Positions 1 to 9,025 are shown, numbered from the stretch's first letter. The stretch: 64,000 nucleotides of DNA from JBCBKL01 sp963922565 (GCA_963922565.1 CAWUIQ010000010.1:1-64000), one strand, 5' to 3'. Notes: generated by a model from the sequence alone, not told the origin. Program-made: numbers and translations.

Positions 1-704
1 TCACCGGAGGATCCCGTGGAATCGGGGCATCGATCAGTCAGGCGCTCAAAGACGCTGGCTACTCCGTCGCTGCCACCTATGCCGGGAATGACGAAGCCGC
101 CGCAAAGTTCACCGACGAAACCGGGATCAAGACGTATAAGTGGAACGTCGCGGATTACGCGGAAAGCCAGGCTGGCCTGGCACAGGTCGAAGCGGATCTG
201 GGACCCATCGAGGTCGTCGTAGCCAATGCCGGCATCACGCGAGACGCTCCCTTCCACAAGATGACGCCGGAGCAGTGGCAACAGGTGATCGACACCAACC
301 TCACGGGCGTCTTTAATACGGTCCACCCGATCTGGCCGGGTATGCGCGAGCGCAAGTTCGGCCGCGTCATCGTGATTTCATCGATCAACGGACAAAAGGG
401 CCAGTTCGCGCAGGTGAATTATGCCGCGACCAAGGCGGGTGATCTGGGCATCGTGAAATCGCTGGCCCAGGAAGGGGCGCGCGCGGGGATCACGGCGAAT
501 GCAATCTGCCCGGGTTACATCGCGACCGACATGGTGATGGCTGTGCCGGAAAAGGTGCGCGAGAGCATCATCGCCCAAATCCCGGCGGGCCGCTTGGGCG
601 AACCGGAAGAAATCGCGCGCTGCGTGGTGTTCCTTGCGTCGGATGATGCGGGCTTTATCAACGGGTCGACCATTTCGGCCAACGGCGCCCAATTCTTCGT
701 CTAA
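1..704 (+). CDS. phaB: Acetoacetyl-CoA reductase (SDR), 5' truncated by window edge
   Basis: The first complete codon is at base 3, and about 234 codons are present. It is a short-chain dehydrogenase: the glycine-rich TGGSRGIG nucleotide motif lies at the very start, followed by NAG (VVANAGIT), the catalytic Ser in VISSING and the YxxxK pair in NYAATKAG. The C-terminal part (GFINGSTISANGAQFF) is typical of PhaB, which reduces acetoacetyl-CoA with NADPH to (R)-3-hydroxybutyryl-CoA for polyhydroxyalkanoate synthesis. The PhaB assignment over a generic FabG-type reductase rests on the overall pattern (HPIWPGMRERKFGRVI). A phaA thiolase would be expected just upstream, outside the window. Confidence 0.85.
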   Translation, partial: TGGSRGIGASISQALKDAGYSVAATYAGNDEAAAKFTDETGIKTYKWNVADYAESQAGLAQVEADLGPIEVVVANAGITRDAPFHKMTPEQWQQVIDTNLTGVFNTVHPIWPGMRERKFGRVIVISSINGQKGQFAQVNYAATKAGDLGIVKSLAQEGARAGITANAICPGYIATDMVMAVPEKVRESIIAQIPAGRLGEPEEIARCVVFLASDDAGFINGSTISANGAQFFV

Positions 705-717
705 GCCGAAAACGAAC

Positions 718-746
718 AGGGCCGATCCCGCGAAAGGACCGGCCCT
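718..746. terminator. Hairpin between phaB and a convergent small gene
   Basis: A 7-bp inverted repeat, AGGGCCG (718-724) and CGGCCCT (740-746), lies 14 bases after the phaB stop. There is no strong T-run on the plus side. On the minus side the stem is followed by a weak T-rich stretch. It probably acts as a shared terminator for phaB and the convergent small gene at 790-909. Confidence 0.5.
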
Positions 747-789
747 GCATCATTCCGTAAGGCGGTGGCGCCATCCGCCAGCGGAAAGA

Positions 790-909
790 CTAGCGGCGGG
801 ATTTGCCGCCGAACAACCAGTTCCATGCATCAGTAATCGCTTCGGCACGGGCCTCGTGGGCGCGTTCAATGGCTTTGCGGGTCATTTGGTGTGTTGTCGC
901 TTCGAACAT
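790..909 (-). CDS. Small basic/aromatic protein, 39 aa, unknown function
   Basis: A 39-residue ORF starting at ATG (907-909), preceded by a good Shine-Dalgarno (AGGAG about 7 bases upstream on the minus strand). This supports the start over upstream in-frame codons. The protein begins MFEATTHQMTRKAIERAHEA and ends in a Trp-containing, Arg/Lys-rich tail (WLFGGKSRR). It looks like a single amphipathic helix rich in Ala, Glu and Arg. No function can be assigned. It is convergent to phaB with a shared hairpin between them. Confidence 0.6.
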   Translation of the reverse strand: MFEATTHQMTRKAIERAHEARAEAITDAWNWLFGGKSRR

Positions 910-1020
910 TTTTGGCTCCTGGGTCAAGCATCTTTTACTTGAACTCAATATGCGCCTTTCAGATACTTGCGACAAACGAGACTTCGCCTATCTTCAGTTA
1001 AACAAAACTTAATCGATGAT

Positions 1021-1959
1021 ATGCCCGATCGCCTACCGCCTCTGACTGCCCTGCGCGCCTTTGATGCCGCGGCCCGCAACATGTCCTTTGCCAAGGCAGC
1101 GGCGGAACTGCACGTCACGCCGGCAGCTTTGTCGTTTCAGATCAAGTCGCTGGAGGAGCATTTGGGCGCACCTCTGTTCCGCCGTCTCAACCGCGCTGTT
1201 GAACTGACAGAGGCGGGCAAGGCATTGGCACCGGGCGTTGAAGACGGCTTTCGTTCCTTGGCCGTGGCCTGGCGGGCGGCGGAGCGGACATTAGACAGTC
1301 ACGCCCTGACTGTGACAGCCGGGCCTGCGTTTACGGCCAAATGGCTGGCCCCGCGCCTTTATGAGTTTGCCAGCGACCATCCCGAGATCGAACTGCGGTT
1401 CGCCGCCAGCCTGCGCAACCTCGACTTTGACCGCGAAGCGATCGATGTCGCGATCCGCTTTGGAACAAAGACGAATGACGGGGTGTATTCGCTTGATCTG
1501 CCCGAAGAATGGGTGACGCCGGTCATGACCCCGGAATTGGCGCAAAAATACCCGACGCCCGAAAGCCTGATCGATGCACCGTTGATCTTTGACGAAAGCA
1601 TCGACTTTCTGGATCCGCCCGCCGATTGGTCTGCGTGGTTCCGGGCCGTCGGGATCGATCATACTCCTGAACACGGCGCCCGTTTCAGCCAAGCCGATCA
1701 TGCGGTCGATGCCGCGCTGGCTGGCGTGGGAGTAACGCTTGGCCGCCGCGCATTGGTCGTCAAGGACATCGACGACGGTCGGCTTGTGGCGCCGTTCAAG
1801 GTCGCGCTGAAAACGGGGGCGCGATTCAGATTTCTATGCGCAAAAGGGTCCGAAACCCGCCCGCAGATCATCGCATTCCGCGACTGGGTGCTAAGCGAGA
1901 TCGAAAAGAAGGCCCATGTGACGGAGGCGCTTACGCTGGTTCCCGTTAAGGCCGGTTAA
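1021..1959 (+). CDS. LysR-family transcriptional regulator (GcvA-like)
   Basis: 312 aa. The N-terminal winged helix-turn-helix (residues about 5-65) begins PPLTALRAFDAAARNMSFAKAA, the usual LysR/GcvA pattern, and continues through the SLEEHLGAPLFRR recognition region. A substrate-binding domain follows (from about residue 95, starting LTVTAGPAFTAKWLAPRL). The ATG at 1021 puts the HTH at the normal distance from the start; an upstream in-frame ATG at 967 would add 18 atypical residues. Close relatives regulate amino-acid or small-molecule metabolism, but no target can be read from context. Confidence 0.85.
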   Translation: MPDRLPPLTALRAFDAAARNMSFAKAAAELHVTPAALSFQIKSLEEHLGAPLFRRLNRAVELTEAGKALAPGVEDGFRSLAVAWRAAERTLDSHALTVTAGPAFTAKWLAPRLYEFASDHPEIELRFAASLRNLDFDREAIDVAIRFGTKTNDGVYSLDLPEEWVTPVMTPELAQKYPTPESLIDAPLIFDESIDFLDPPADWSAWFRAVGIDHTPEHGARFSQADHAVDAALAGVGVTLGRRALVVKDIDDGRLVAPFKVALKTGARFRFLCAKGSETRPQIIAFRDWVLSEIEKKAHVTEALTLVPVKAG

Positions 1960-1979
1960 GCCCTCCGCGAGACGATGGG

Positions 1980-2144
1980 TTAGGCTGACAGCCGCTCGAT
2001 TTCTTCTTTGAGCCTGAGCTTCTGTTTCTTCATCGCGACGAGTTCGAGATCATCTGTTCCTGGGGACCTTTGGGCCTCTTCCACCCGGGTGCTGAGGTTT
2101 TGATGCTTCTTTTTCAACTCTTCGAGATGTGCCGAAACGCTCAT
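1980..2144 (-). CDS. YdcH/DUF465 family small protein
   Basis: 54 aa, beginning MSVSAHLEELKKKHQNLSTR and ending in a Lys/Glu/Leu-rich helix (KKQKLRLKEEIERLSA). This is the DUF465 (YdcH) pattern: two helices forming a short coiled coil, with the conserved LKKxKLxLKDEI-like motif. A strong Shine-Dalgarno (GGAGG, 6 bases before ATG) supports the start. Family members are widespread in proteobacteria and their function is unknown. Confidence 0.85.
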   Translation of the reverse strand: MSVSAHLEELKKKHQNLSTRVEEAQRSPGTDDLELVAMKKQKLRLKEEIERLSA

Positions 2145-2254
2145 TCAGTCCTCCATTTTGACAAGTGTACATACAGCGAAGCATACTTCACCCCGCCTGT
2201 CACGCTGCAGTCGCAGCTTGTGGACAAGTGTTTGCGGGTTTGATTGACGTCCGG

Positions 2255-2986
2255 TTAATGGCGAAGAGGGGCCGCATCGCGCAAAACCGCTTCGATTTCA
2301 GCGCTATAGCCTTCACCGTCACGCAAGTGTCGTGGACCATCATGCAAAATGACGTGCGGATGAAATTTAAAGGCGGCCCGTCCGCCCTTGCGTGCCCGCA
2401 GAATGATCAGCGATGCCGCCTTTCCGGGCCGGGGGTAAAGCGGCAGCACTTCGAGGCTGCCCAGCACGCCTCGGGTCAGGGCCAGCAGCTCTGGCAACCG
2501 CTCCGCCCGGTGAATCAGGTGCAGATGGCCCTTGGGTGCCAACCGTTTCGCTGCGACCCCGATCCATGTGGCAAGGGGCGTATCCTCGCCCAAGGCCCCT
2601 TCCCGCCCCAGATCGCTGGCGGCGGTGCTGGCAGCCCGGTCGAAATAGGGTGGGTTCGCGAGCACGTGATCGAACCGCTGCGCTTTGATCTCGGGCGGCA
2701 AATGGGCAAGATCCGCCTCAACCACCGTTAGCCCGTTGCGGCGCGCCAGTGTTGCATATTCCGCCTGCCGCTCGACCCCCGTCAGGGCCAAACCGGGCAC
2801 CCGCGCGCCGAGGCACAAGGCCGCAGCACCCGCGCCACAGCCCAGATCCAGCACGCTGTCACCGGATTTCGCGGGAACCGAAGCCGCCAGCAGGACCGGA
2901 TCGACGCCGGCCCGATAGCCCTGCGCTGGCTGCCAGAGATGCAGCCGCCCGCCAAGAAAAGCGTCTTTCGTCAATGCGTTGGTCAA
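2255..2986 (-). CDS. trmN6: tRNA1(Val) (adenine(37)-N6)-methyltransferase-like
   Basis: 243 aa class I SAM-dependent methyltransferase. Motif I is VLDLGCGAGAAAL (about residues 45-57), the acidic post-I residue lies in LTGVERQ, and the catalytic motif is NPPY in VLANPPYFD (about residue 110), typical of N6-adenine methyltransferases of the TrmN6/YfiC group. No in-frame ATG occurs near the N terminus. The likely start is TTG, overlapping the stop of the upstream DUF2007 gene as TTGA, which suggests translational coupling. Substrate specificity is inferred from the family. Confidence 0.8.
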   Translation of the reverse strand: MTNALTKDAFLGGRLHLWQPAQGYRAGVDPVLLAASVPAKSGDSVLDLGCGAGAAALCLGARVPGLALTGVERQAEYATLARRNGLTVVEADLAHLPPEIKAQRFDHVLANPPYFDRAASTAASDLGREGALGEDTPLATWIGVAAKRLAPKGHLHLIHRAERLPELLALTRGVLGSLEVLPLYPRPGKAASLIILRARKGGRAAFKFHPHVILHDGPRHLRDGEGYSAEIEAVLRDAAPLRH

Positions 2987-3198
2987 AGTCCGAGGTCGAT
3001 GTCGTTGTCGCGCATCACCCGCAATGCGGCGGCGTGGTCATCCTCGCGCACCATCAGCCGCCGGGGAAAGATCCCGATGCCGCCCTCAAGGATGCTCATA
3101 TTTACGTCCATCTGAAAGCAGTCTATATCCTCACCCTCAAGAAGGGCCGTGGCGAACGCGATAATGGTCGGGTCTGTGCTGCGCAGGAGTTCCTTCAT
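2983..3198 (-). CDS. DUF2007 family small protein
   Basis: 71 aa, MKELLRSTDPTIIAFATALL..., matching the DUF2007 (putative signal-transducing) pattern: a ferredoxin-like fold in which residues such as LLRSTDPTIIAFATALLEG precede a helix ending in MVREDD and a final DNDIDLGL. The start ATG at 3196-3198 gives the usual family length. It overlaps trmN6 by 4 bases, so the two form a small operon divergent from the prenyl synthase at 3256. Confidence 0.8.
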   Translation of the reverse strand: MKELLRSTDPTIIAFATALLEGEDIDCFQMDVNMSILEGGIGIFPRRLMVREDDHAAALRVMRDNDIDLGL

Positions 3199-3255
3199 AT
3201 CTGGGGATGTAAGGGCAGGTCTGGGCGAATGTCGAGCCTTGCCTGCGGGACCGCA

Positions 3256-4254
3256 ATGGACGCAAGCGTGAAAACCAAACCGCATGATTGGCTGGCTGAG
3301 CACCTGGCCGATGATCTGAACGCCGTGAACGGTCTGATCCGCGAACGGATGGCATCGGAACACGCGCCCCGCATCCCGGAGGTGACCGCCCACCTCGTCG
3401 AAGCGGGCGGCAAGCGGCTGCGCCCGATGCTGACCTTGGCGACCGCCCGCATGTGCGGCTATGACGGCATCTTTCACCAGTACCTGGCTGCAACGGTCGA
3501 ATTCATTCACACGGCAACGCTGCTGCACGACGATGTCGTCGACGAAAGCCGCCAGCGCCGTGGCCGACCGACCGCAAACCTGCTGTGGGACAACAAGTCA
3601 TCCGTTCTGGTCGGTGATTATCTTTTTGCCCGCAGCTTTCAGTTGATGGTCGAGACGGGCAGCCTGCGGGTCCTTGATATCCTATCGAATGCCGCGGCCA
3701 CCATTGCCGAAGGCGAGGTCCTGCAGCTGACGGCGGCCCAGAACCTGGCAACGACCGAAGACATCTACCTGCGCGTGGTACGCGGCAAGACTGCCGCCCT
3801 GTTTTCCGCCGCAACCGAAGTGGGTGGCGTGATTGCCGGTGCCCCCGAGGCCCATGTCAAAGCGCTGTTCGACTACGGCGACGCCTTGGGCATCGCCTTT
3901 CAGATCGTCGACGACCTGCTGGATTATCAGGGCGACGCCCAGGCCACGGGCAAGAATGTGGGCGACGATTTCCGCGAGCGGAAACTGACGCTGCCGGTGA
4001 TCAAGGCCGTCGCGCTGGCCGATGAGACCGAGCGCGCCTTTTGGGCCCGCACCATCGAAGACGGCGATCAGACCGATGCCGATCTGGACGAAGCCCTGCG
4101 CCTGCTTGAAAAGCACGGCACGCTCGAGGCCACGCGGGCCGAGGCACTGAACTGGACGGCCCGGGCAAGGGATGCGCTGGCCGGCCTGCCCGCCCATCCG
4201 ATCCGGGACGCGCTGGATGATCTGGCGATCTATGTCGTCGAGCGGATCAGCTGA
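3256..4254 (+). CDS. Polyprenyl (probably decaprenyl) diphosphate synthase
   Basis: 332 aa trans-prenyltransferase that adds isopentenyl units to make the long polyprenyl diphosphate tail of ubiquinone. The first aspartate-rich motif is LLHDDVVDESRQRRG (about residues 91-105) and the second is QIVDDLLDYQG (about residue 218); GGKRLRP lies near residue 50. Length and spacing match octaprenyl/decaprenyl synthases (IspB/DdsA) rather than IspA. Chain length cannot be read from sequence alone; C50 is expected because Rhodobacterales make Q10. The ATG at 3256 was chosen; an ATG at 3229 would add nine residues. ubiA at 47.3 kb uses the product. Confidence 0.88.
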   Translation: MDASVKTKPHDWLAEHLADDLNAVNGLIRERMASEHAPRIPEVTAHLVEAGGKRLRPMLTLATARMCGYDGIFHQYLAATVEFIHTATLLHDDVVDESRQRRGRPTANLLWDNKSSVLVGDYLFARSFQLMVETGSLRVLDILSNAAATIAEGEVLQLTAAQNLATTEDIYLRVVRGKTAALFSAATEVGGVIAGAPEAHVKALFDYGDALGIAFQIVDDLLDYQGDAQATGKNVGDDFRERKLTLPVIKAVALADETERAFWARTIEDGDQTDADLDEALRLLEKHGTLEATRAEALNWTARARDALAGLPAHPIRDALDDLAIYVVERIS

Positions 4255-4306
4255 GACCAGAGCTCAGAGCTGTAAAACCTCAACAAGACCGGGTCCCCTT
4301 GCCACC

Positions 4307-5215
4307 TCAAATCGTCCGGGGTCTTGCGGCTACTGACTGATCGGCGAGGGATCCGCCGGCCACCCACCAATCCGGATGCTTGTCAAACAGCAGGGATGCA
4401 GCGGCCTTGGCCTGGTCCTCGGTTTCGAAGAGGCCAAAGCACGTCGCACCCGAACCGGACATACGTGCCAACCGGCAACCCGCAGTCTGGCGCAAGCTGT
4501 CGAGAACCTCTGCGATCGATGGCTCAACCTCTATCGCTGGCGCCTCCAGATCGTTGCGCATACCCGCCAGCCATTCGATCGTTGTGCTGACATCCGCAAA
4601 TTCCGGAAGCGAATCCGGCATCGGCGGATTGTCCTTTTGACTCAGCGCGGCAAAGACCTTGGGTGTCGGGACGGCCTTACGCGGATTGATCAGCACCACA
4701 GGCAGGCGCGGCAATGAAACAAGACCCATCTTTTCGCCGATACCACGCGCCCGGAGCGGGCTCGACACCAGACACATCGGCACATCCGCCCCAAGACGCA
4801 ACAGCGCCCGCGCATCGGGGGCAAGCACGTCATCCGACGCAGCCGCCAACAGCGAAGCCGTCTGGTCGCACAAGGCCAACATGCCGCGATAGGCCGCTGC
4901 CGCGTCAGCCGAGCCGCCACCGATCCCGGATGCGACGGGCAGGTGTTTATCGAGGACCAGCGCCGCGCCTTCGTCGTGGCGGGGTACAAGAGATGCCGCC
5001 CGAAGCGCGAGGTTGTCCATATCGGCAGGGACATCGCCTGATTCCGGCCCTTCGACAGTCAGGGAAAGCGTATTGCCCGAGTACAATTTCAGGCTGTCGC
5101 CCATCGTTCCGAACGACACAAGACTATCGAGCAGGTGATACCCATCGGCGCGCTGGCCGGTCACATGCAGCGTCAGATTGATCTTGGCCGGCGCAAAGAC
5201 CTCAACGGTCGTCAT
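4307..5215 (-). CDS. ispE: 4-diphosphocytidyl-2-C-methyl-D-erythritol kinase
   Basis: 302 aa GHMP kinase that phosphorylates CDP-ME in the MEP isoprenoid pathway. The N terminus VEVFAPAKINLTLHVTGQR is the IspE signature, the ATP-binding glycine motif is PVASGIGGGSADAAAA (about residues 91-106), and the C-terminal glycine motif is RMSGSGATCFGLF. It overlaps the upstream TPR gene by 14 bases, so the two are probably co-transcribed. Its closeness to a polyprenyl synthase gene fits isoprenoid supply, though that gene lies on the opposite strand. Confidence 0.95.
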   Translation of the reverse strand: MTTVEVFAPAKINLTLHVTGQRADGYHLLDSLVSFGTMGDSLKLYSGNTLSLTVEGPESGDVPADMDNLALRAASLVPRHDEGAALVLDKHLPVASGIGGGSADAAAAYRGMLALCDQTASLLAAASDDVLAPDARALLRLGADVPMCLVSSPLRARGIGEKMGLVSLPRLPVVLINPRKAVPTPKVFAALSQKDNPPMPDSLPEFADVSTTIEWLAGMRNDLEAPAIEVEPSIAEVLDSLRQTAGCRLARMSGSGATCFGLFETEDQAKAAASLLFDKHPDWWVAGGSLADQSVAARPRTI

Positions 5216-6917
5216 TCGCCACCTTCAGGGGCGGGGCTCCTTCCTCGGCCAGAACGATATCCAGCCCGACATTCAGCTTACGCCGAATGCGCACGGGGTC
5301 GGCCTCGCCCGGATCGTCCTCATCGATGAAGCTCAGTGCCCGGCTCCATTGGAATTCCGCCTCGCGGACACGGCCGACAGCCCAATAAACATCGCCTAGG
5401 TGATCATTCACGACCGGATCGATGGGCATCAGTTCGACCGCACGCTCCATCTGCACCACCGCTTCGTCATAGCGGCCCAGCCGGTAAAGCACCCAACCAA
5501 GGCTGTCGACGATGTATCCGCTGTCGGGGCTGCCCGCGACGGCCTCTTCGATCATCTTGAGCGCCTCTTCGAGGTTGATCTGTTTTTCGACGAGCGAATA
5601 GCCCAGATAGTTCAGCACCTGTGGCTGCCCCGGGTTGAGTTCGAGCGCCTTGCGAAAGTCAGCCTCTGCCTCGTCCCAGCGGCCCAGCCGTTCATAGGAA
5701 ATCGCCCGCGCATAATGCAGGAACCAGACCGATTGGGCGGTGTCGCCCGTCAGTTCGAGCGCCCGGTCGTAGGATCCGATGGCGTCGGCATAGTCTTCTT
5801 GCTGCCGCAGGACGTCGCCCAGCGTTGAATGAACGACCGGCAGGTCGGGGAACCGGTTGGCCAGCTGCTCCAGCGCCTCGATCGCCGCGTCGGGCTTGCC
5901 GCTCTCGCGGAGGGCCGCGACCCGGCCCAGCTCGGCCGCGTGAAAGGCCGGGTGGCTGGCCGACACGTCCTTGTATTCCGCGATGGCAAGGTCGTACTGG
6001 CCCAGTTCCTCAAGCAGTTCAGCGTTCAGCAGCGTCGCGTCGACGTGATTGGGGCGCATGAACCGGGCAAGCCGGCCAAAGAGCAGGCTGTAATTCGCGC
6101 CTGCCTCGTTCTGCAAGGCGCCCGCGACAGAATAGAACACCTCGGCCACGCCGTCGCTGACGGATGTGGCGTGAGTGAAATCCAACGTTTCACCCGCATT
6201 CAGGGCGGTCGTCATGGCGGTCAGTTCGTTATCCGTGGCCTCACCGAACGCATTACGCAGGATTTCGAGCGCATCGTCGTTGCGACCCAGTTGTGACAGG
6301 ATTTCGGCCCGTGCCATCACCCCGCGCCGGGTCTGGAGGGCGGCGGCCTCTTCATCGTTTTCAAAAATCTCGGCGGCGGCTTCGAAATCGCCACTCACGG
6401 CGAGCGCCAGCGCCTTGTGATATGTCGCAAATCCCTTGAGACCGGCTTGGCCCGCGACATCGTCAAACGCAGCAATCCCCGCTTCGACATCGCCGACCCC
6501 GAAGAGCGACCATGCCCCAAGCAGCATGTCGACCAGCGGCACGATGCCCAGCGTTTCAGGATCGCGGGCGAGGTAACCTTCGTAGTTTTCCCGCTGCAGC
6601 AGATCGACGACGGTCGCCATATGGGCCGCCTGGCTGCGCAGGCTCCGCTCTTCCATGATGCGCGCGATCGGCAGGGCGCGGTCCACGCGGCCAAGATAAA
6701 GCTGCGCGAGGACCGTTTCCTCCATCAAGTCGGCATTGCCCCGATCGCGAGCCAGCGCCTGGGTGTAGAACATGGCGGCCGAGGCATAATCGCTGTCTCG
6801 AATGGCCTGCCGTCCGGCAAGATAGGCACCTGCGGCCGATCGGGCCTGCGCAAGGGCTGTGTCGGCGGCCAGCGTCGCCGCCAAAAAGGCGATGGCAAAG
6901 CGGATGGGTCTGCTCAA
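5202..6917 (-). CDS. Secreted tetratricopeptide-repeat protein
   Basis: 571 aa. An N-terminal signal peptide (hydrophobic FAIAFLAATLAADTALAQ, cleavage near residue 23) is followed by arrays of TPR units. The clearest are in the C-terminal half, e.g. YARAISYERLGRWDEAEADF and LGWVLYRLGRYDEAVVQMER, with the usual W/L/G/Y/A/P spacing. It is probably periplasmic or outer-membrane associated and scaffolds protein complexes. The same gene next to ispE is common in Rhodobacterales (recalled, not checked). No enzymatic motif is visible. Confidence 0.8.
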   Translation of the reverse strand: MSRPIRFAIAFLAATLAADTALAQARSAAGAYLAGRQAIRDSDYASAAMFYTQALARDRGNADLMEETVLAQLYLGRVDRALPIARIMEERSLRSQAAHMATVVDLLQRENYEGYLARDPETLGIVPLVDMLLGAWSLFGVGDVEAGIAAFDDVAGQAGLKGFATYHKALALAVSGDFEAAAEIFENDEEAAALQTRRGVMARAEILSQLGRNDDALEILRNAFGEATDNELTAMTTALNAGETLDFTHATSVSDGVAEVFYSVAGALQNEAGANYSLLFGRLARFMRPNHVDATLLNAELLEELGQYDLAIAEYKDVSASHPAFHAAELGRVAALRESGKPDAAIEALEQLANRFPDLPVVHSTLGDVLRQQEDYADAIGSYDRALELTGDTAQSVWFLHYARAISYERLGRWDEAEADFRKALELNPGQPQVLNYLGYSLVEKQINLEEALKMIEEAVAGSPDSGYIVDSLGWVLYRLGRYDEAVVQMERAVELMPIDPVVNDHLGDVYWAVGRVREAEFQWSRALSFIDEDDPGEADPVRIRRKLNVGLDIVLAEEGAPPLKVANDDR

Positions 6918-7031
6918 GACGGTTCCCTTCTCATTTGTTGGCCAAAGCTAGCAGGTCGGTCACGCATTGCAACGCGGCACACCCACATCCCTTGGCATAT
7001 GATCGTAAAGATAGGGAAACGACAAAGATTT

Positions 7032-7066
7032 CGCCACCGACCGCGTTAACGGTGCAGCCGGTGGCG
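7032..7066 (-). terminator. Hairpin after ETF-QO gene
   Basis: CGCCACCG (7032-7039) pairs with CGGTGGCG (7059-7066) around a 19-base loop, 10 bases beyond the ETF-QO stop codon. The downstream tract on the minus strand (AAATCTTTG) is only moderately T-rich. A T-run on the plus side makes the element asymmetric. A terminator role for the ETF-QO transcript is an inference. Confidence 0.5.
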
Positions 7067-7075
7067 GGTTTTTGT

Positions 7076-8725
7076 TCACATATTGGGGTAGTTCGGCCCA
7101 TCCCCGCCCTGCGGCGTGGTCCAGTTGATGTTCTGGCTCGGATCCTTGATGTCACAGGTCTTGCAGTGCACGCAGTTCTGGAAGTTGATGACAAAGCGCG
7201 TGTCTTTGCCCTCTTCCTCGACGAATTCATACACACCTGCCGGACAATAGCGCGCCGAGGGGCCCGCATATTTCGGCAGGTTGATACTCACCGGGATCGA
7301 CGCATCGGCAAGCTTCAGGTGTGCGGGCTGGCTTTCTTCGTGGTTGGTCATGCTGAACGACACATTCGTCAGCCGGTCGAACGACAAGGTGCCATCGGGC
7401 TTCGGATAATCGATGACCTTGTGTTTCGAGGCCTCCTCGGTCGCGTCGGCGTCGGATTTGCCGTGGCTCTGGGTGCCAAAGAGCGAAAAGCCAATCGTGT
7501 TAGTCCACATGTCGAACCCGCCCAGCACCAGCGATGCGGTCAGGCCGTATTTCGACCAGAGCGGTTTGACGTTCCGCACCTTCTTGAGGTCGGCCCCGAT
7601 TGCACCGGTTCGAACGTCTTCTTCGTAGGCGGTCAGCTCGTCCGCGCTGCGGCCATCCTTGATCGCGGCAAAGGCGGCCTCGGCTGCGGCTTTCCCTGAC
7701 AGCATCGCGTTGTGGTTGCCCTTGATCCGCGGCACGTTGACCATGCCGACCGAGCAACCCAGCAAGGCAACGCCCGGCGCTACCATCTTGGGCATCGCCT
7801 GATACCCGCCCTCGCTGATGGCCCGCGCGCCGTAGGCGACCCTTTTCCCGCCTTTGAGCAGTTCAGCCACCATCGGATGATGCTTGAAGCGCTGGAATTC
7901 CATGTACGGGAAGAGATGCGGGTTCTTGTAGTTCAGGTGGACGACGAAACCGACGTAAACCTGATTGTTATCAAGGTGGTAGATGAACGAACCACCTCCG
8001 GCATTCGAACCCAGCGGCCAGCCCATGGTGTGGGTCACGGTACCTTCGCGGTGCTTGGCGGGGTCGATCTCCCAGATCTCTTTCATGCCAAGGCCGTATT
8101 TCTGCGGCTCTTTGCCTTTGGCGAGATCGTATTTCGCGATGACTTCCTTCGACAGCGATCCGCGGACGCCTTCTGAAAGGAAGACATACTTGCCGTGCAG
8201 CTCAATCCCCGGCTCATAGGCATCCGACTGCGTTCCGTCGGGGTTGAGGCCGAATTCGCCCGCCACGACGCCCTTAACCTCGCCGTTCTCGCCATAAACC
8301 ATTTCCGAGCAGGCCATGCCCGGGAAGATCTCGACGCCAAGTTCTTCGGCCTGTTCCGCCATCCAGCGGCAGACATTGCCCATCGACACGATGTAGTTGC
8401 CGTGGTTGTTCATGAGCGGCGGCATCGGCCAGTTCGGAATGCGCAGCTGCCCAGCTTCGCCCAGCATATAGAAGTTGTCTTCTTTCACCGGCACGGTGAT
8501 CGGCGCGCCTTTTTCCTTCCAATCGGGGATCAGCGGGTCGATGCCGCACGGATCGAGCACCGCACCCGACAGGATGTGCGCCCCGACCTCGGACCCTTTT
8601 TCAAGCACAACGACGTTCAGATCAGCATCCAGCTGTTTGAGCCGGATCGCGGCGCTTAGTCCGGCAGGGCCGGCCCCGACGATCACAACGTCATATTCCA
8701 TCGCTTCGCGTGTTACTTCGGCCAT
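7076..8725 (-). CDS. Electron transfer flavoprotein-ubiquinone oxidoreductase
   Basis: 549 aa inner-membrane-associated flavoprotein that passes electrons from ETF to ubiquinone, linking acyl-CoA and amino-acid dehydrogenases to respiration. An FAD-binding GAGPAGLSAAIRL motif lies near residue 17. The C-terminal ferredoxin-like domain carries CPAGVYEF and NCVHCKTCDIKDP, the four cysteines for one 4Fe-4S cluster. The ATG at 8723-8725 has a good Shine-Dalgarno (AAGGGAG) upstream and gives the family length. The acyl-CoA dehydrogenase at 16.7 kb would feed this enzyme through ETF. Confidence 0.95.
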   Translation of the reverse strand: MAEVTREAMEYDVVIVGAGPAGLSAAIRLKQLDADLNVVVLEKGSEVGAHILSGAVLDPCGIDPLIPDWKEKGAPITVPVKEDNFYMLGEAGQLRIPNWPMPPLMNNHGNYIVSMGNVCRWMAEQAEELGVEIFPGMACSEMVYGENGEVKGVVAGEFGLNPDGTQSDAYEPGIELHGKYVFLSEGVRGSLSKEVIAKYDLAKGKEPQKYGLGMKEIWEIDPAKHREGTVTHTMGWPLGSNAGGGSFIYHLDNNQVYVGFVVHLNYKNPHLFPYMEFQRFKHHPMVAELLKGGKRVAYGARAISEGGYQAMPKMVAPGVALLGCSVGMVNVPRIKGNHNAMLSGKAAAEAAFAAIKDGRSADELTAYEEDVRTGAIGADLKKVRNVKPLWSKYGLTASLVLGGFDMWTNTIGFSLFGTQSHGKSDADATEEASKHKVIDYPKPDGTLSFDRLTNVSFSMTNHEESQPAHLKLADASIPVSINLPKYAGPSARYCPAGVYEFVEEEGKDTRFVINFQNCVHCKTCDIKDPSQNINWTTPQGGDGPNYPNM

Positions 8726-9025
8726 TGCGGCGGCTCCCTTATTGTCTGCGGTCGGGGCGTTGCTGATCCCCGTAAATCTCAGTTGAGTTTGGCTAGCCCA
8801 GCAAGGGGGGCATTGCAAATGCGACACAGCGTTATAATCGTACGATTTTTGGTGCCAAATCGGGACGATACCCTCATTTCGAATCCGTTGGGGCGGCAAT
8901 GGAGCGCCCATGCTGCGTCAGCCCCCGATCCCACGGCCTCTTGCATTCCGCAGCCCGTTGGGTTCAGTATCTGACTCTCGTTGGGCGGCCTGCTGTGGCC
9001 GCCCGTCATGTTTGGAAGCAAGCCC
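8726..9025. promoter_or_regulatory. 300-bp divergent intergenic region between ETF-QO and greA
   Basis: No ORF is supported here. A perfect -10-like TATAAT sits at 8833-8838 on the plus strand, with TTGCAA at 8813-8818 as a possible but closely spaced -35 (14-base spacer). The resulting greA leader would be about 180 bases, ending in the hairpin at 8983-9004. Both neighbours must be promoted from this region. Confidence 0.45.
8983..9004 (+). promoter_or_regulatory. Leader hairpin just upstream of greA
   Basis: A perfect 8-bp stem, GGGCGGCC (8983-8990) and GGCCGCCC (8997-9004), with a TGCTGT loop, ends 21 bases before the greA ATG. There is no following T-run, only GTCATGTTTGG. It could act as an attenuator, or be the terminator of a short leader RNA. 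Confidence 0.5.

Noticed and set aside
2749..3255. Long in-frame upstream extension of the polyprenyl synthase
   Set aside because: It runs antisense over trmN6 and the DUF2007 gene, has no homologous motifs, and an internal ATG gives the family length.
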